A stretch of DNA of 64,000 bases. It comes from Ensifer sp. LCM 4579 (GTDB taxonomy: Bacteria > Pseudomonadota > Alphaproteobacteria > Rhizobiales > Rhizobiaceae). The stretch is from positions 24,893 to 88,892 of the forward strand of contig NZ_MDDV01000019.1 of the NCBI RefSeq assembly GCF_001854885.1, given 5' to 3'. The translations under genes were made by a program, and so were the position numbers. The notes under the pieces are model-generated. The model worked only from the letters and a program-made list of their open reading frames with translations. It made no database searches and was not told where the DNA came from. Below are positions 8,829-18,581 of the stretch, one piece after another. The stretch's first letter is position 1; each line of letters opens with the position of its first letter.

Positions 8829-9488
8829 TCAATTTTCCTTCATGTTGCTGTCGTGCGCGCGGATCGCGTCCTCGACATCTTCATAATAAGTCAGCTTGCC
8901 TTTTTCCAGCACGACGCCACAGTCGCAATAGTCGCGGATTGTGCCGGTGCTGTGCGAGACCATGATGACGTCTGATTCCTGGCGCTTGCTCTCGAAGACA
9001 GCCTGGCACTTTTTCCTAAAATTTGAATCACCAACGGCAGTTATTTCGTCGACGAGATAATAGTCGAAGTTGACGCCCATGCTCAAGCCGAAGGCCAGCC
9101 GCGCCTTCATACCAGAAGAATAGGTGGCGACAGGCGCTCGGAAAAAGGGGCCAAGCTCGGCGAAGTCCTCAACGTAGGCGATCAGTTTCTCCGTGTCGAT
9201 GCCGTAGATACGGGCTACGAAGCGAACATTCTGCTCGCCTGTCATAGGACCCTGAAAGCTACCCTGGAAGCCGAGCGGCCAGGAGATCTTGCCGCGGCGG
9301 ATGATTCGACCGCTATCGAGCTTGATCGCGCCGGCAATGAGCCGGAGCAGCGTCGATTTGCCGGCGCCGTTGCGGCCGAGCAGGCCGACGCTCTTGCCGC
9401 GGTTGAGGGTGAGCGATGCATTTTCGATGATCGGCTTCTTGATGCCCTTGGTGCGGGCATATTTCGTCGCCTGCTCGAACCGGATCAT
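8829..9488 (-). CDS. rkpS: Capsule export ABC transporter ATP-binding protein, KpsT/RkpS type
   Basis: 219 aa, the compact length of KpsT proteins. Walker A GRNGAGKST at residues 38-46, signature SSGMK at 124-128 and Walker B YYLVDE at 143-148 are all present, as is a late H-loop histidine (VSHS). It powers export of the K-antigen through the permease encoded just upstream, with which it overlaps by four bases (ATGA). It is the only KpsT-type ATPase visible, so both KpsM-like permeases may depend on it. Confidence 0.92.
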   Translation of the reverse strand: MIRFEQATKYARTKGIKKPIIENASLTLNRGKSVGLLGRNGAGKSTLLRLIAGAIKLDSGRIIRRGKISWPLGFQGSFQGPMTGEQNVRFVARIYGIDTEKLIAYVEDFAELGPFFRAPVATYSSGMKARLAFGLSMGVNFDYYLVDEITAVGDSNFRKKCQAVFESKRQESDVIMVSHSTGTIRDYCDCGVVLEKGKLTYYEDVEDAIRAHDSNMKEN

Positions 9489-10255
9489 TCGTTTCTCAGC
9501 GTCTTTCTGGAGAGGGTGAAGACAAGCATCCCGGCAAAGAGTGTCAGAAATGCGATTCCGTAAAGATAGTTCATGTCGAGGCCGATGGCGCGGTATTCCG
9601 GATAGAAGCCCTTGCGAAAGCCCATGACGATGTGGACGAGCGGGTTGACGAGCACGAGATCGCGATAGGGCGCGGGGATCTTGTCCGGCAGGAAGAAGAC
9701 GCCGGAGATCAGGAAGAGTGGCCGGTTGACGATGTTAAAGACCTGCTCGTAAAGCGGATATTTGAGGAACAGCACGCAATTGATCATCGCCACCCCGAGG
9801 CCGAAGAGGCAGGCCATTGCCACCGCCTCCAGGATCGTCGGCCAGTGAAGGCTGGTCTCGACCCGCATGTTGGCGATGATCGCGCCGAGCACGATGAAGG
9901 CGACGAGCGAGGTGGTGCCGATCTGCAGAACGAAGCGGGCGACGACCGTGTCGATCGGAGCGACATTGGGGTAGCTGAGCAGCGCCCGGTTGGCGCGGAC
10001 CGCGCTGTTCAGGTAGCTCGTCATCGCCTGGTAGAACTGGAAGGCGATATAGCCGGTGGCGAAGAACAGCGCGAAGCTCGTGCCGAGCGCCGGCGTGCGG
10101 GCGATCGCCTGGAAGACGAGCGTCATCAGGAAGATATGCGCGGCCGGGTCGAGCAGCGCCCAGATATAGCCGCCGGGCTTCGAGCCGAAGCGCGTCGCCA
10201 TTTCGCGAACGAGCAGTGCGCCGACGACGCGGATATGGGTGGCAAGATAGCTCAC
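9485..10255 (-). CDS. rkpT: Capsule export ABC-2 permease, KpsM/RkpT type
   Basis: 256 aa with about six hydrophobic helices and the ABC2_membrane pattern (LVREMATRFG, YIWALLDPA, VARFVLQ, SGVFFLPDK). It forms the membrane channel partner of the KpsT-type ATPase. It starts four bases after the stop of the rkpZ-like gene and overlaps the ATPase gene, so it sits centrally in the export operon. By eye it shares well over half of its residues with the copy at 269-1039. Confidence 0.92.
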   Translation of the reverse strand: MSYLATHIRVVGALLVREMATRFGSKPGGYIWALLDPAAHIFLMTLVFQAIARTPALGTSFALFFATGYIAFQFYQAMTSYLNSAVRANRALLSYPNVAPIDTVVARFVLQIGTTSLVAFIVLGAIIANMRVETSLHWPTILEAVAMACLFGLGVAMINCVLFLKYPLYEQVFNIVNRPLFLISGVFFLPDKIPAPYRDLVLVNPLVHIVMGFRKGFYPEYRAIGLDMNYLYGIAFLTLFAGMLVFTLSRKTLRNE

Positions 10256-10259
10256 GCCG

Positions 10260-11558
10260 TCACCCGAAGGGATAGAGCATGCGGCCGAGCAGCCGGAGGC
10301 GCGGATCGGAAAGGCCGCGGAAGAAGCGGATGGGATCGGCCCGGAAATCCTCGACGTCCCGGTCGTTGCCGGCTTTCCGGATGGCCGGTGCCAAAAGCGC
10401 GGTCAGGAGATGGCGCCAGCCGAGCACGCCATAGGGCCCCCAGGGCCGCCAGGCCGGGCGGGAGGGGGAAAGGGCGTCGGGCTCGTCGAGCTGCCCGCGG
10501 ATCGTGGCAACGGTCGCTTCGAATGATGTCTCTTCTCCGGTCTCGAGATGGAAGTAGCGAGGATAGAGGAGATAGGCGCCGGCGAAAAGCGCCTCGAGCG
10601 TCAGCTTGCGGCCGCGGCGCGGATGCGCCTGGCGGTCGTCGGTCAGCCCCCACCCGGCATAGAAGGGCGAACCCGCCGTCGTCACCTTTATGCCGCGCAT
10701 CAGCGCCTCGAAACCGGCGAGCGATGTGATCGTGTAGACATGGTCGACGGTCTTGAGCGCCTCTGCCAGCGGCAGGGTCTCGGTGACGATTATTGCGAGA
10801 TGCGCCACCTCGGCCGGGTCGGAGCGCGCCGGGCGGACGCGGCTCAAGACATCCGGATGCGGCTTATAGAGGATCTGCGCCGCCGGCTGTTCCGCCGCGG
10901 CAAGCCGCACGAGATCGTTGTTGGTGAGCGGCACGGGACAGCCATAGCGGATCGAGGCGTCGTCCTCCACCTGGCCGATGACGAGCACGCGCTTGCCCGT
11001 CTTCTCGCCATAGACCGCCTCGGCCGTCCGCTGCCGCCCGCCATTATATTTGCTGATGCCGCTTTCGATGAGGCTCTCGATGCCGGCCCGCGCCCGCGCC
11101 AGGAGGGCCGGGTCGGCCGCGAAGTCGTAGCTCCCGAGCAGCATTTCGAGATCGGAGGGCCGGGTGCAGTCGAAATAGGGCGTGCGGCTATCGAGCGCCA
11201 GCGAGAGAGGAGGGGTGCGGCTGGCGCTCGGGCGAACCGAGCGCAGAAAGCCGTCCTCGAGGAAAGTCACCGGAAGCTTGCGCTCCCTCGCGATCGCCGC
11301 CAGCGCCGGCGGCAGCTCCGGGCCCCAGACGAGGAACTCGCACCCTTCGCGGCTAAGGATTCGCGGCTTCCAGACGCGTTCGAAATCGCGCGCGCTCAGA
11401 TCTTTCGGCAGGAAATGGAAGCGCCTCTCGGGGAAATATCGCGCAAGAAAGCTCCTCTTCCATTCGGTGACGTGCACGACAAAGGTCGTCACCCGCTCTG
11501 TCGTCCAAGCAGGGTTCACGCACTCTTCTTCCGCCTTCTTTGCCTGTCGGCTCATCAC
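10260..11558 (-). CDS. rkpZ: KpsC/RkpZ-type capsule protein (beta-Kdo transferase family, single domain)
   Basis: 432 aa related to capsule proteins KpsC/LipA, which build the beta-Kdo linker on the lipid anchor. Visible family marks are LEDGFLRSV near residues 100-108, YKPHPDV mid-protein, TITSLAGFEALMRG, and FYAGWGLTDDR toward the end. Escherichia coli KpsC carries two such domains in tandem; this protein has one, like RkpZ/LpsZ of Sinorhizobium. It is the first gene of the minus-strand export operon, so its promoter should lie in 11559-11957. A role in linker synthesis or chain-length control is known for the family, not shown here. Confidence 0.85.
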   Translation of the reverse strand: MMSRQAKKAEEECVNPAWTTERVTTFVVHVTEWKRSFLARYFPERRFHFLPKDLSARDFERVWKPRILSREGCEFLVWGPELPPALAAIARERKLPVTFLEDGFLRSVRPSASRTPPLSLALDSRTPYFDCTRPSDLEMLLGSYDFAADPALLARARAGIESLIESGISKYNGGRQRTAEAVYGEKTGKRVLVIGQVEDDASIRYGCPVPLTNNDLVRLAAAEQPAAQILYKPHPDVLSRVRPARSDPAEVAHLAIIVTETLPLAEALKTVDHVYTITSLAGFEALMRGIKVTTAGSPFYAGWGLTDDRQAHPRRGRKLTLEALFAGAYLLYPRYFHLETGEETSFEATVATIRGQLDEPDALSPSRPAWRPWGPYGVLGWRHLLTALLAPAIRKAGNDRDVEDFRADPIRFFRGLSDPRLRLLGRMLYPFG

Positions 11559-11957
11559 CGTTATCGGGCCAATTTCCCACCAAAATCCACCGCTATGTAC
11601 ACGCGCGGCGGCTTCTCCGCCAGTCGTGAGCCGCCATGCGCCGAATGAATCCCTTCGGCCGGCAGTTTGCGACGCCAGTCATCGGGGGGAAGTCATGCGG
11701 GAACGGTCAATGCTCTCATCGGCGATCTGGAAGCGGATAAGATGAATGGTCCGTTCAGGCATGGTTAATGTCGCCTCCGATAGGCCTTGAGAGGATCCGA
11801 TCCGCGGCTGCCGCGTTGCTACTTGCGAAAGCTCCGACTGACACAAAAAAGTCGGAACCGCGGAACATGGCCCTCTGCCGACGCGCTGCCAAGGCGCGCT
11901 GCGACGGCTGAACGGGCGCGGCGCGCGGAGTGCCGTGACCCGCAGGAAGGAAGACAA
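11559..11957. other. Divergent intergenic region, no gene seen
   Basis: 400 bases separate the rkpZ-like gene (minus) from the OmpA-like gene (plus), so both promoters should be here. I see no convincing coding frame or consensus promoter. One hairpin with 7-base arms (TCCGACT / AGTCGGA, A-rich loop) lies at 11833-11856 in the presumed leader of the OmpA-like gene. AGGAAGGAAG just before 11958 is its ribosome binding site. Confidence 0.5.
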
Positions 11958-14246
11958 ATGTCGATTAGATCCAGATTTTTCGCAACGGTGGCCCTGCCGG
12001 TGTTCGCTGCCTCCCTTGCGGTTCAACCGGCGCTAGCCGACAGCCTGAAGGCGCCGTTCGAAATGGCGCAGCAAGAGGGTGGCGAACTGTCGCCTGAGGA
12101 GTTGCTGCTGTTGAAGAAGCGCAAGAAGCAGCGTGCTGCCGAGGAAAAATCCCAAGGGCAGACGGAAGAGCGGCAAGGTCGCGCCGAAGAGCAGCAGCGG
12201 TCAGAGGAGAAGGCTCGCCGTCGCGCCGAGCGGGAGCAACAGCGGGCCGCCGAGCAGGAGGCGCAGCAGGCCGAGGAGCAGCAAAGAGCTCTGCGCAAGA
12301 AGCGCCAGGCCGAGAAGCAGCGGGCCGCCGAGGAGGAGGCGCAGCAGGCCGAAGAGCAGCAAAAGGCTCTGCGCAAGCAGCGCCAGGCCGAGAAGCAGCG
12401 GGCCGCCGAGCAGGAGGCGCAACAGGCCGAAGAGCAGCAGAGGGCTGTGCGCAAGCAGCGCCAGGCCGAGAAGCAGCGTGCTGCCGAAGAGGAGGCTCAA
12501 CAGGCCGAAGAGCAGCAAAAGGCTCTGCGCAAGCAGCGCCAGGCCGAGAAGCAGCGTGCCGCCGAGCAGGAGGCGCAACAGGCCGAAGAGCAGCAAAGGG
12601 CTCTGCGCAAGAAACGGCAGGCCGAGAAGCAGCGGGCCGCCGAGCAGGAGGCTCAGCAGGCCGAAGAGCAGCAAAGGGCGCTCCGCAAGCAGCGTCAGGT
12701 CGAGAAGCAGCGTGCTGCCGAGCAGGAGGCTCAGCAGGCCGAAGATGAGCAGAGGGCTCTGCGCAAAAAACGTCAGGCCGAGAAGGAGCGTGCCGCAGAG
12801 CAGGAGGCTCAACAGGCAGAAGAGCAGCAAAGGGCGCTCCGCAAGAAGCGCCAGGCTGAAGAACAGCGGGCTGCCGAGGAAGAACGGCAGGTTGCGCCGG
12901 GCGCGGAAGAACCTGCCGCTGCCGAGCGGCTTCGGGGTGAGCGCAGAGTGCAGCCGGTGCCCGAGGTGGTCGATGAACGCACGGAAGAAGAGAGGCTGAA
13001 GATCGCAGAGGATCCGGCCTCCACCGATGGGACGATCGTGCTTCCTGTAGAAAGAGGCGCGGCTGTGCTCGACAGCGACAAGGATGCCGACAATATCAGC
13101 GGCAATCGTGCACGCGAGGCCCGCCGCAAACAGCGAGAAGCGTTGCGCGCTCGGGAAGAGCAGGTCGCGCCTCCGACGGACGATGCTGCCGCGCAGATGG
13201 CGATCCCGGCCGAGATCAGGGAGGAACTTCCGCAGCGAATCGAGGCGTTGCTGAACGAAGAAGGCGAGCGCTTCGAGGAAGCTCCGGCCTTCGCCGTGCC
13301 TGAGACGACCAATATCGTCAACAATACGGTGATCAACAATACGGTGATCAACAACACGACCACTAACCAGACCACCGAGACGAACGTGACGGAGCTGAGG
13401 GTCGTAGAGGAGGTCGATGATCGTGTCATCCTCGGCGCTGGCGATCGCATCTTCGTGCGTGGCGACGACCGGCCGCGCCTGCGGCAGCATGCGGAAGAGA
13501 CCTACTATGACGATCTTTCGGGTGGCCGCGTCCGGGAAACGATTGTCCGCCCGGACGGCTACCGGATTGTCACCGTCTACAACCGTTACGGAGATATTCA
13601 GTCACGGACGCGCGTCGACCGTGACGGCAACGAATATGTGATGATTTATGCGCCGGACTATGAAGACCGTCGTCGCCCGGCGATCTTCGACGTCGGCTAC
13701 GAGCTGCCGCCGATGCGACTGACCATTCCGGTAGACGAATATATCGTGGATTACGGCGATGATCCGGATCGGGACTATTACGCGTTCCTGAGCGAGCCGC
13801 CGGTCGAGCCGGTCGAGCGGGTCTACACGATCGACGAAGTCCGGTACTCGGCCCGCCTTCGCGACAAGGTCCGCCGCATCGATCTCGACACGATCCATTT
13901 CGCGACGGGAAGTGCCGAGGTGTCGATGTCGCAGGCAAGGACGCTTCGCAATGTGGCGCTGGCGATGGAGAAAATCCTCGCGAGGGATCCCGGGGAAACC
14001 TTCTTCATCGAGGGCCATGCGGATGCGGTCGGCTCTGACCAGTCGAACCTCGTGCTTTCAGACCGGCGCGCCGAAGGCGTTGCCGTGCTCCTGACGGAGG
14101 TCTACGGCATTCCCGCGGAAAACCTCGTCACCCAGGGCTATGGCGAGCGTTTCCTGAAGATCCGCACGCCGGAGGCGGAGCAGGAGAACCGCCGCGTCAC
14201 GATCCGTCGTGTGACGCCGCTGGTGCGGCCGGTGGCGCAGCGGTAA
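11958..14246 (+). CDS. OmpA-family outer-membrane/peptidoglycan-binding protein with tandem repeats
   Basis: 762 aa. The signal peptide covers residues 1-27 (basic start, hydrophobic core, AxA-type end at PALA). A long charged helical region then carries seven full copies of a 26-residue Gln/Glu/Ala/Arg/Lys-rich repeat (nucleotides 12303-12848). Next come an acidic/basic linker, an Asn/Thr-rich stretch with NNTVI repeats, and a region with YD-rich motifs. The C-terminal OmpA domain (FATGSAEVS, IEGHADAVGSDQSN, LSDRRAEGV, GYGERF, ENRRVTI) binds peptidoglycan. The ATG at 11958 has a strong AGGAAGG site; an in-frame upstream extension lacks a signal peptide. Likely role: coupling envelope and cell wall (inference). 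Confidence 0.85.
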   Translation: MSIRSRFFATVALPVFAASLAVQPALADSLKAPFEMAQQEGGELSPEELLLLKKRKKQRAAEEKSQGQTEERQGRAEEQQRSEEKARRRAEREQQRAAEQEAQQAEEQQRALRKKRQAEKQRAAEEEAQQAEEQQKALRKQRQAEKQRAAEQEAQQAEEQQRAVRKQRQAEKQRAAEEEAQQAEEQQKALRKQRQAEKQRAAEQEAQQAEEQQRALRKKRQAEKQRAAEQEAQQAEEQQRALRKQRQVEKQRAAEQEAQQAEDEQRALRKKRQAEKERAAEQEAQQAEEQQRALRKKRQAEEQRAAEEERQVAPGAEEPAAAERLRGERRVQPVPEVVDERTEEERLKIAEDPASTDGTIVLPVERGAAVLDSDKDADNISGNRAREARRKQREALRAREEQVAPPTDDAAAQMAIPAEIREELPQRIEALLNEEGERFEEAPAFAVPETTNIVNNTVINNTVINNTTTNQTTETNVTELRVVEEVDDRVILGAGDRIFVRGDDRPRLRQHAEETYYDDLSGGRVRETIVRPDGYRIVTVYNRYGDIQSRTRVDRDGNEYVMIYAPDYEDRRRPAIFDVGYELPPMRLTIPVDEYIVDYGDDPDRDYYAFLSEPPVEPVERVYTIDEVRYSARLRDKVRRIDLDTIHFATGSAEVSMSQARTLRNVALAMEKILARDPGETFFIEGHADAVGSDQSNLVLSDRRAEGVAVLLTEVYGIPAENLVTQGYGERFLKIRTPEAEQENRRVTIRRVTPLVRPVAQR
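12303..12848 (+). repeat. 78-bp tandem repeat within the OmpA-like gene
   Basis: Seven complete 78-base units start at 12303, 12381, 12459, 12537, 12615, 12693 and 12771, with partial units on both sides. Each encodes a 26-residue unit beginning RQAEKQRAAE and ending ALRK(K/Q). Unit length is a multiple of three, so copy-number changes keep frame. Units differ by a few synonymous and conservative changes (E/Q, K/R, A/V), so the array is not freshly expanded. Confidence 0.95.
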
Positions 14247-14281
14247 CCTGCCGGAACTGCGCTTCGGGGCGATCCCGCGTC

Positions 14282-14590
14282 GTGGCGCGGCGACACCGAT
14301 CGGGAGTGATCCGCCAGTCGCAAGGGCATGGCTTGTGCATGGATTCTCGGCTCAGGGCAGGTCAGGCCTGCCTCTTGGCGCCTTCTCGCCTGGCCATTGT
14401 GAAAGCGCTCGCCGGGCAAGGTGCATTGTCGATCCGCGAGGTCGCGCGCAGGGTTGGCCGCGACGTTCAAGCCGTGCATCGGGACGTGACCACCCTCATC
14501 AATGCCGGCGTCATCGACCGCAGCGCTGAGGGAGTCGAGTTTCCCTATGACCGCATCCATTTCGAATATGATGTGAACGCCGCTGCCTGA
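14282..14590 (+). CDS. Small HTH protein, HVO_A0114-like, possibly N-terminally truncated
   Basis: Up to 102 aa from a GTG at 14282; an ATG at 14339 gives 83 aa. The segment LSIREVARRVGRDVQAVHRDVTTLINAGVI is a winged-helix HTH followed by the family ending VEFPYDRIHFEYD. This matches predicted transcriptional regulators of the HVO_A0114 kind, often toxin-antitoxin partners. Those proteins usually have extra N-terminal residues before LLAPSRLAIVKAL, which here look replaced by unrelated sequence. No ribosome binding site stands out and no partner gene is adjacent, so it may be a remnant. Confidence 0.5.
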   Translation: MARRHRSGVIRQSQGHGLCMDSRLRAGQACLLAPSRLAIVKALAGQGALSIREVARRVGRDVQAVHRDVTTLINAGVIDRSAEGVEFPYDRIHFEYDVNAAA

Positions 14591-14699
14591 CGACCGTAAA
14601 TGAGGGCAGTGGCGCAGTAATGAATTGACGCGGAACGCAACCGGAAGATTTGAAACCGCCGACTGGCTGCGCGCTATCCTCTGTCCTTCCCACCACCGT

Positions 14700-14775
14700 C
14701 ATCCTCGGCCTCGCTTGCGGGGAGAAGGTCCCGGTCCACCCTCCGCAGTTGCTGCGGAGGACGGGCAGGGGGCTC
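14700..14775. repeat. Palindromic intergenic repeat (same family as the one inside pbpC)
   Basis: The interval between the HTH gene and groEL (about 300 bases, no gene seen) holds a repeat. It has a GCTTGCGGGGAGAAGGTC block and then a hairpin CCTCCGCAG / TTGCTGCGGAGG followed by ACGGGCAGGG. The run GGTCCACCCTCCG...TGCTGCGGAGGACGGGCAGGG recurs inside pbpC at 20705-20761 in the opposite orientation. Confidence 0.7.
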
Positions 14776-14887
14776 GCGCGCACTCTTGCGACGTTGTGCG
14801 CCCTTCAGGCCGCGCAAAGGACGCCGTAACTATTTGTATCAGCGCATCGTGCTTTCCGAAGATCGGTTCCAATCTTCGGGCGATGCG

Positions 14888-16516
<1,629 letters not shown>

Positions 16517-16592
16517 TCACTCCTTCTCAGACTGCAAGTTTCGATTGATGCCGGCGCCTGCAGCGCCGGGCGCTCCTCCTGGCACCGATGCG

Positions 16593-16907
16593 CTAGGCGA
16601 CCTTCCGTTCAGCGCCCGAATCCTCGATGACGCCAAGTACGTCGGCTTCCTTCAGGATCAGCAGGTCCTCGCCGTCGATCTTGATCTCCGTGCCGGACCA
16701 TTTGCCGAAAAGCACCCGGTCCCCGACCTTCACGTCCAGGGCGACGACCTGGCCCTGCTCGTTGCGGGCGCCGGGGCCGGCGGCGATCACCTCGCCTTCC
16801 TGCGGCTTTTCCTTCGCGGTATCGGGAATGATGATGCCGCCCTTGGTCTTCTCTTCGGATGAGAGGCGGCGCACAAGAATTCGATCGTGGAGCGGTTGGA
16901 ATGTCAT
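16593..16907 (-). CDS. groES: 10-kDa co-chaperonin GroES
   Basis: 104 aa. The start is the ATG at 16907 with AGGAGGAAG immediately upstream; an open extension to 17075 crosses the leader and is not family-like. It caps GroEL. Motifs are [27 protein letters not shown], the mobile-loop region, and [20 protein letters not shown]. About 80 bases separate it from groEL downstream. Confidence 0.97.
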   Translation of the reverse strand: MTFQPLHDRILVRRLSSEEKTKGGIIIPDTAKEKPQEGEVIAAGPGARNEQGQVVALDVKVGDRVLFGKWSGTEIKIDGEDLLILKEADVLGVIEDSGAERKVA

Positions 16908-17093
16908 CTCTTCCTCCTCAAGTTCTGGGTTCCCATGCACGCCAATCCGGGGAACGGCTGGTCGGCATGCACTGGGTAAGCCGAGCAAACGCGTCCGCCG
17001 GATGAAATCCGGCGGGGCAGCCCTCCTGCGAGCGATCGGCAAAAGTGATCTGGTTTTGCCGGGAAATGTTTTCAAGAGGGTTGGAGCGGGATT

Positions 17094-17120
17094 TTAGCAC
17101 TCTTGGTAGAAGAGTGCTAA
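17094..17120 (-). promoter_or_regulatory. CIRCE operator for HrcA
   Basis: Perfect CIRCE: TTAGCACTC, a 9-base spacer, then GAGTGCTAA. It lies about 190 bases upstream of the groES start on the minus strand. HrcA repressor binding here is established for rhizobial groESL. The groESL leader is therefore long, about 185 bases. Confidence 0.97.
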
Positions 17121-17229
17121 TGCATTGGAAAATCGGGGCTGCACGCGCGGGGAGCGGCCTGCCGGCGGGGGTTGGCGCCGGCATCTCCGCCTACTGACTG
17201 TAGATAAGTTCACGTACATTCGCCGGTGA

Positions 17230-17260
17230 GGCGGGAAGGAGCAGCGGTTTCCATCCCGCC
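17230..17260 (-). terminator. Hairpin downstream of hsp20
   Basis: Arms GGCGGGA and TCCCGCC are separated by 17 bases, just past the hsp20 stop on its strand. No clear T-run follows, so terminator function is only plausible. Confidence 0.4.
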
Positions 17261-17311
17261 CCATTGCGGTTGCAACGATCGCGCTGCGACAGCAGTTGGT
17301 CCTGAACGATC

Positions 17312-17785
17312 CTATGCAGCGTTCTTTTCGCCCTCGATCTGCTTCTTGGTCGTGGTGGGTGTTTCGGCCTGGTGGATCTCGATGCGGCGCGGCTTCATCC
17401 GTTCCGGAAGCTCGCGGACGAGATCGATCGAAAGCAAACCGTTGGCGAGCTTGGCGCCAGTGACCGTCACGTAGTCGGCGAGCTGGAAGCGGCGCTCGAA
17501 GTTGCGAGCAGCAATGCCGCGATAGAGGTATTCGGCGTCCTTCTCGCCGGCGGTTTCACCGCTGACGGTCAGCAATTGCTGCTCATGCGTGATGGTGATT
17601 TCCTCCGGCGCGAAGCCGGCAACCGACATTGCTATGCGATATTCGTTTTCGCCGACGCGCATGATGTCGTAGGGCGGCCAGTTGTCGGCAGGTGCCATAC
17701 GGCTTGCCGAATCCAGCAGATCGAAGAGATGATCGAAGCCGACGCTGGAGCGCGACAGGGGTGAGAAGTCGAAGCTTGTCCTCAT
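17312..17785 (-). CDS. Small heat-shock protein, Hsp20/alpha-crystallin family (IbpA type)
   Basis: 157 aa holdase chaperone that binds unfolding proteins. The N terminus MRTSFDFSPLSRSSVGFD is typical of the rhizobial class A IbpA-like proteins. The alpha-crystallin domain runs from YDIMRVGENEYRIAMSVAGF through NGLLSIDL, and an IEI motif (RRIEIHQ) lies near the C terminus. The ATG at 17785 has AGGAGG 8 bases upstream; an ATG two codons earlier is too close to that site. The leader is ROSE-like. It lies between groESL and a DUF982 gene. Confidence 0.93.
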   Translation of the reverse strand: MRTSFDFSPLSRSSVGFDHLFDLLDSASRMAPADNWPPYDIMRVGENEYRIAMSVAGFAPEEITITHEQQLLTVSGETAGEKDAEYLYRGIAARNFERRFQLADYVTVTGAKLANGLLSIDLVRELPERMKPRRIEIHQAETPTTTKKQIEGEKNAA

Positions 17786-17880
17786 AGCCATATCCTCCTT
17801 GAGCAACATGGACACGAGAAGCGCCGAAGAGGCTGGCGCTCCTCGACAGTTGAGTCCCTGTAACAGGCAACTCATGCATT
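17786..17880 (-). promoter_or_regulatory. ROSE-type RNA thermometer in the hsp20 leader
   Basis: Read on the minus strand, the leader folds into successive hairpins. One has CCTGT/ACAGG with flanking GTTG/CAAC arms. A second has strong GAGgAGCGCC / GGCGCTtCTC arms. The terminal one has CCAT...ATGG enclosing TTGCT opposite AGGAGGAT. The UUGCU element facing the Shine-Dalgarno sequence is the hallmark of ROSE elements, which block translation at normal temperature and open on heating. Identification is by eye from motif and pairing. Confidence 0.8.
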
Positions 17881-18083
17881 CGATTTAGGCAGTCATGGAG
17901 ACGATTCAAGGGGGAGAAAGGCGCTGATGCCGGGGCGTAATAGCCTGGCGAATGCATGTCGCGGGCTGCCGAAAAACCGGCGCGGATTGCTGCGCTGCAC
18001 GATGCCCGGAGCTTCTTGAATTTGCCTTTCGGCCCCCAATATCTGTTGCGCAGCAACCCATTATGGCGTGGAAAGGAGGAAAA

Positions 18084-18389
18084 ATGCTTCTCAACGAGAT
18101 TCCCTGGACGATCCCTCTGACCGTCCGCCTTTCGAATGGCCTGACGCGCACTTTCGGCTCCGTCTACGAGGCGCTCGACTTCCTCGAAAACGAGTGGCCG
18201 CTTCGCAGAGGCGAGCGCTATGAGCGGGCCGTGCGCACCTGCCGGCGGGCGCTCAACCGCATGACGCCCGCAGCCGTGGCCCGGGAGGCCTTCATTGCCG
18301 CCTGCCTCGAAGCGGGAATGCCGCTGGTCATGGCGGCGCGGGCGCGCAAGCCGCAAGGCACCGAGCCAAAGTCCACCCTGTCGGCCTGA
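18084..18389 (+). CDS. DUF982 domain protein
   Basis: 101 aa. The start at 18084 is fixed by AAAGGAGG 4 bases upstream. The pattern PVTVRL-like (IPLTVRLSNGLTRTFGSVYEALDFLENEWP) followed by a basic helix and AREAFIAACLEAGM matches the DUF982 family, small rhizobial proteins of unknown function. It is divergent from hsp20, so a stress link is possible but unproven. Confidence 0.82.
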   Translation: MLLNEIPWTIPLTVRLSNGLTRTFGSVYEALDFLENEWPLRRGERYERAVRTCRRALNRMTPAAVAREAFIAACLEAGMPLVMAARARKPQGTEPKSTLSA

Positions 18390-18531
18390 AAGAACATCAT
18401 CGGTACGGCGTGCGGTATCGCATGCCGGCCGATGCGCGTTTGACAAAACGCGCAGCATAGGTGCTCGCCTAGAGCATGATCCGACCGGAGTGAAACGAGG
18501 ATCGATAAGATCATGCGTCAGAAAGAAAGCG

Positions 18532-18574
18532 TTAGAGCGCCGATCTGATCCAGTCAGATCGAAACGCGCTCTAA
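18532..18574. terminator. Convergent-gene hairpin repeat
   Basis: Arms TTAGAGCG and CGCTCTAA enclose a second stem GATCTGA/TCAGATC. It lies between the DUF982 gene (+) and pbpC (-), ending 8 bases before the pbpC stop. The preceding AGAGCATGATCC...AACG stretch resembles dispersed rhizobial intergenic repeats. It could terminate both transcripts. Confidence 0.5.
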
Positions 18575-18581
18575 TCGGCGC

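Noticed and set aside
12303..12848. Tandem array considered as CRISPR
   Set aside because: The units are contiguous 78-base coding repeats with no variable spacers and no cas genes nearby.
12201..13490. Long leucine-rich open frame antisense to the OmpA-like gene
   Set aside because: It is the mirror of the Gln/Glu/Ala repeat (CAG/GAG read as CTG/CTC) and has no ribosome site or family motif.
16908..17075. N-terminal extension of GroES
   Set aside because: It crosses the leader, and the strong AGGAGG precedes ATG 16907, which gives the normal family length.
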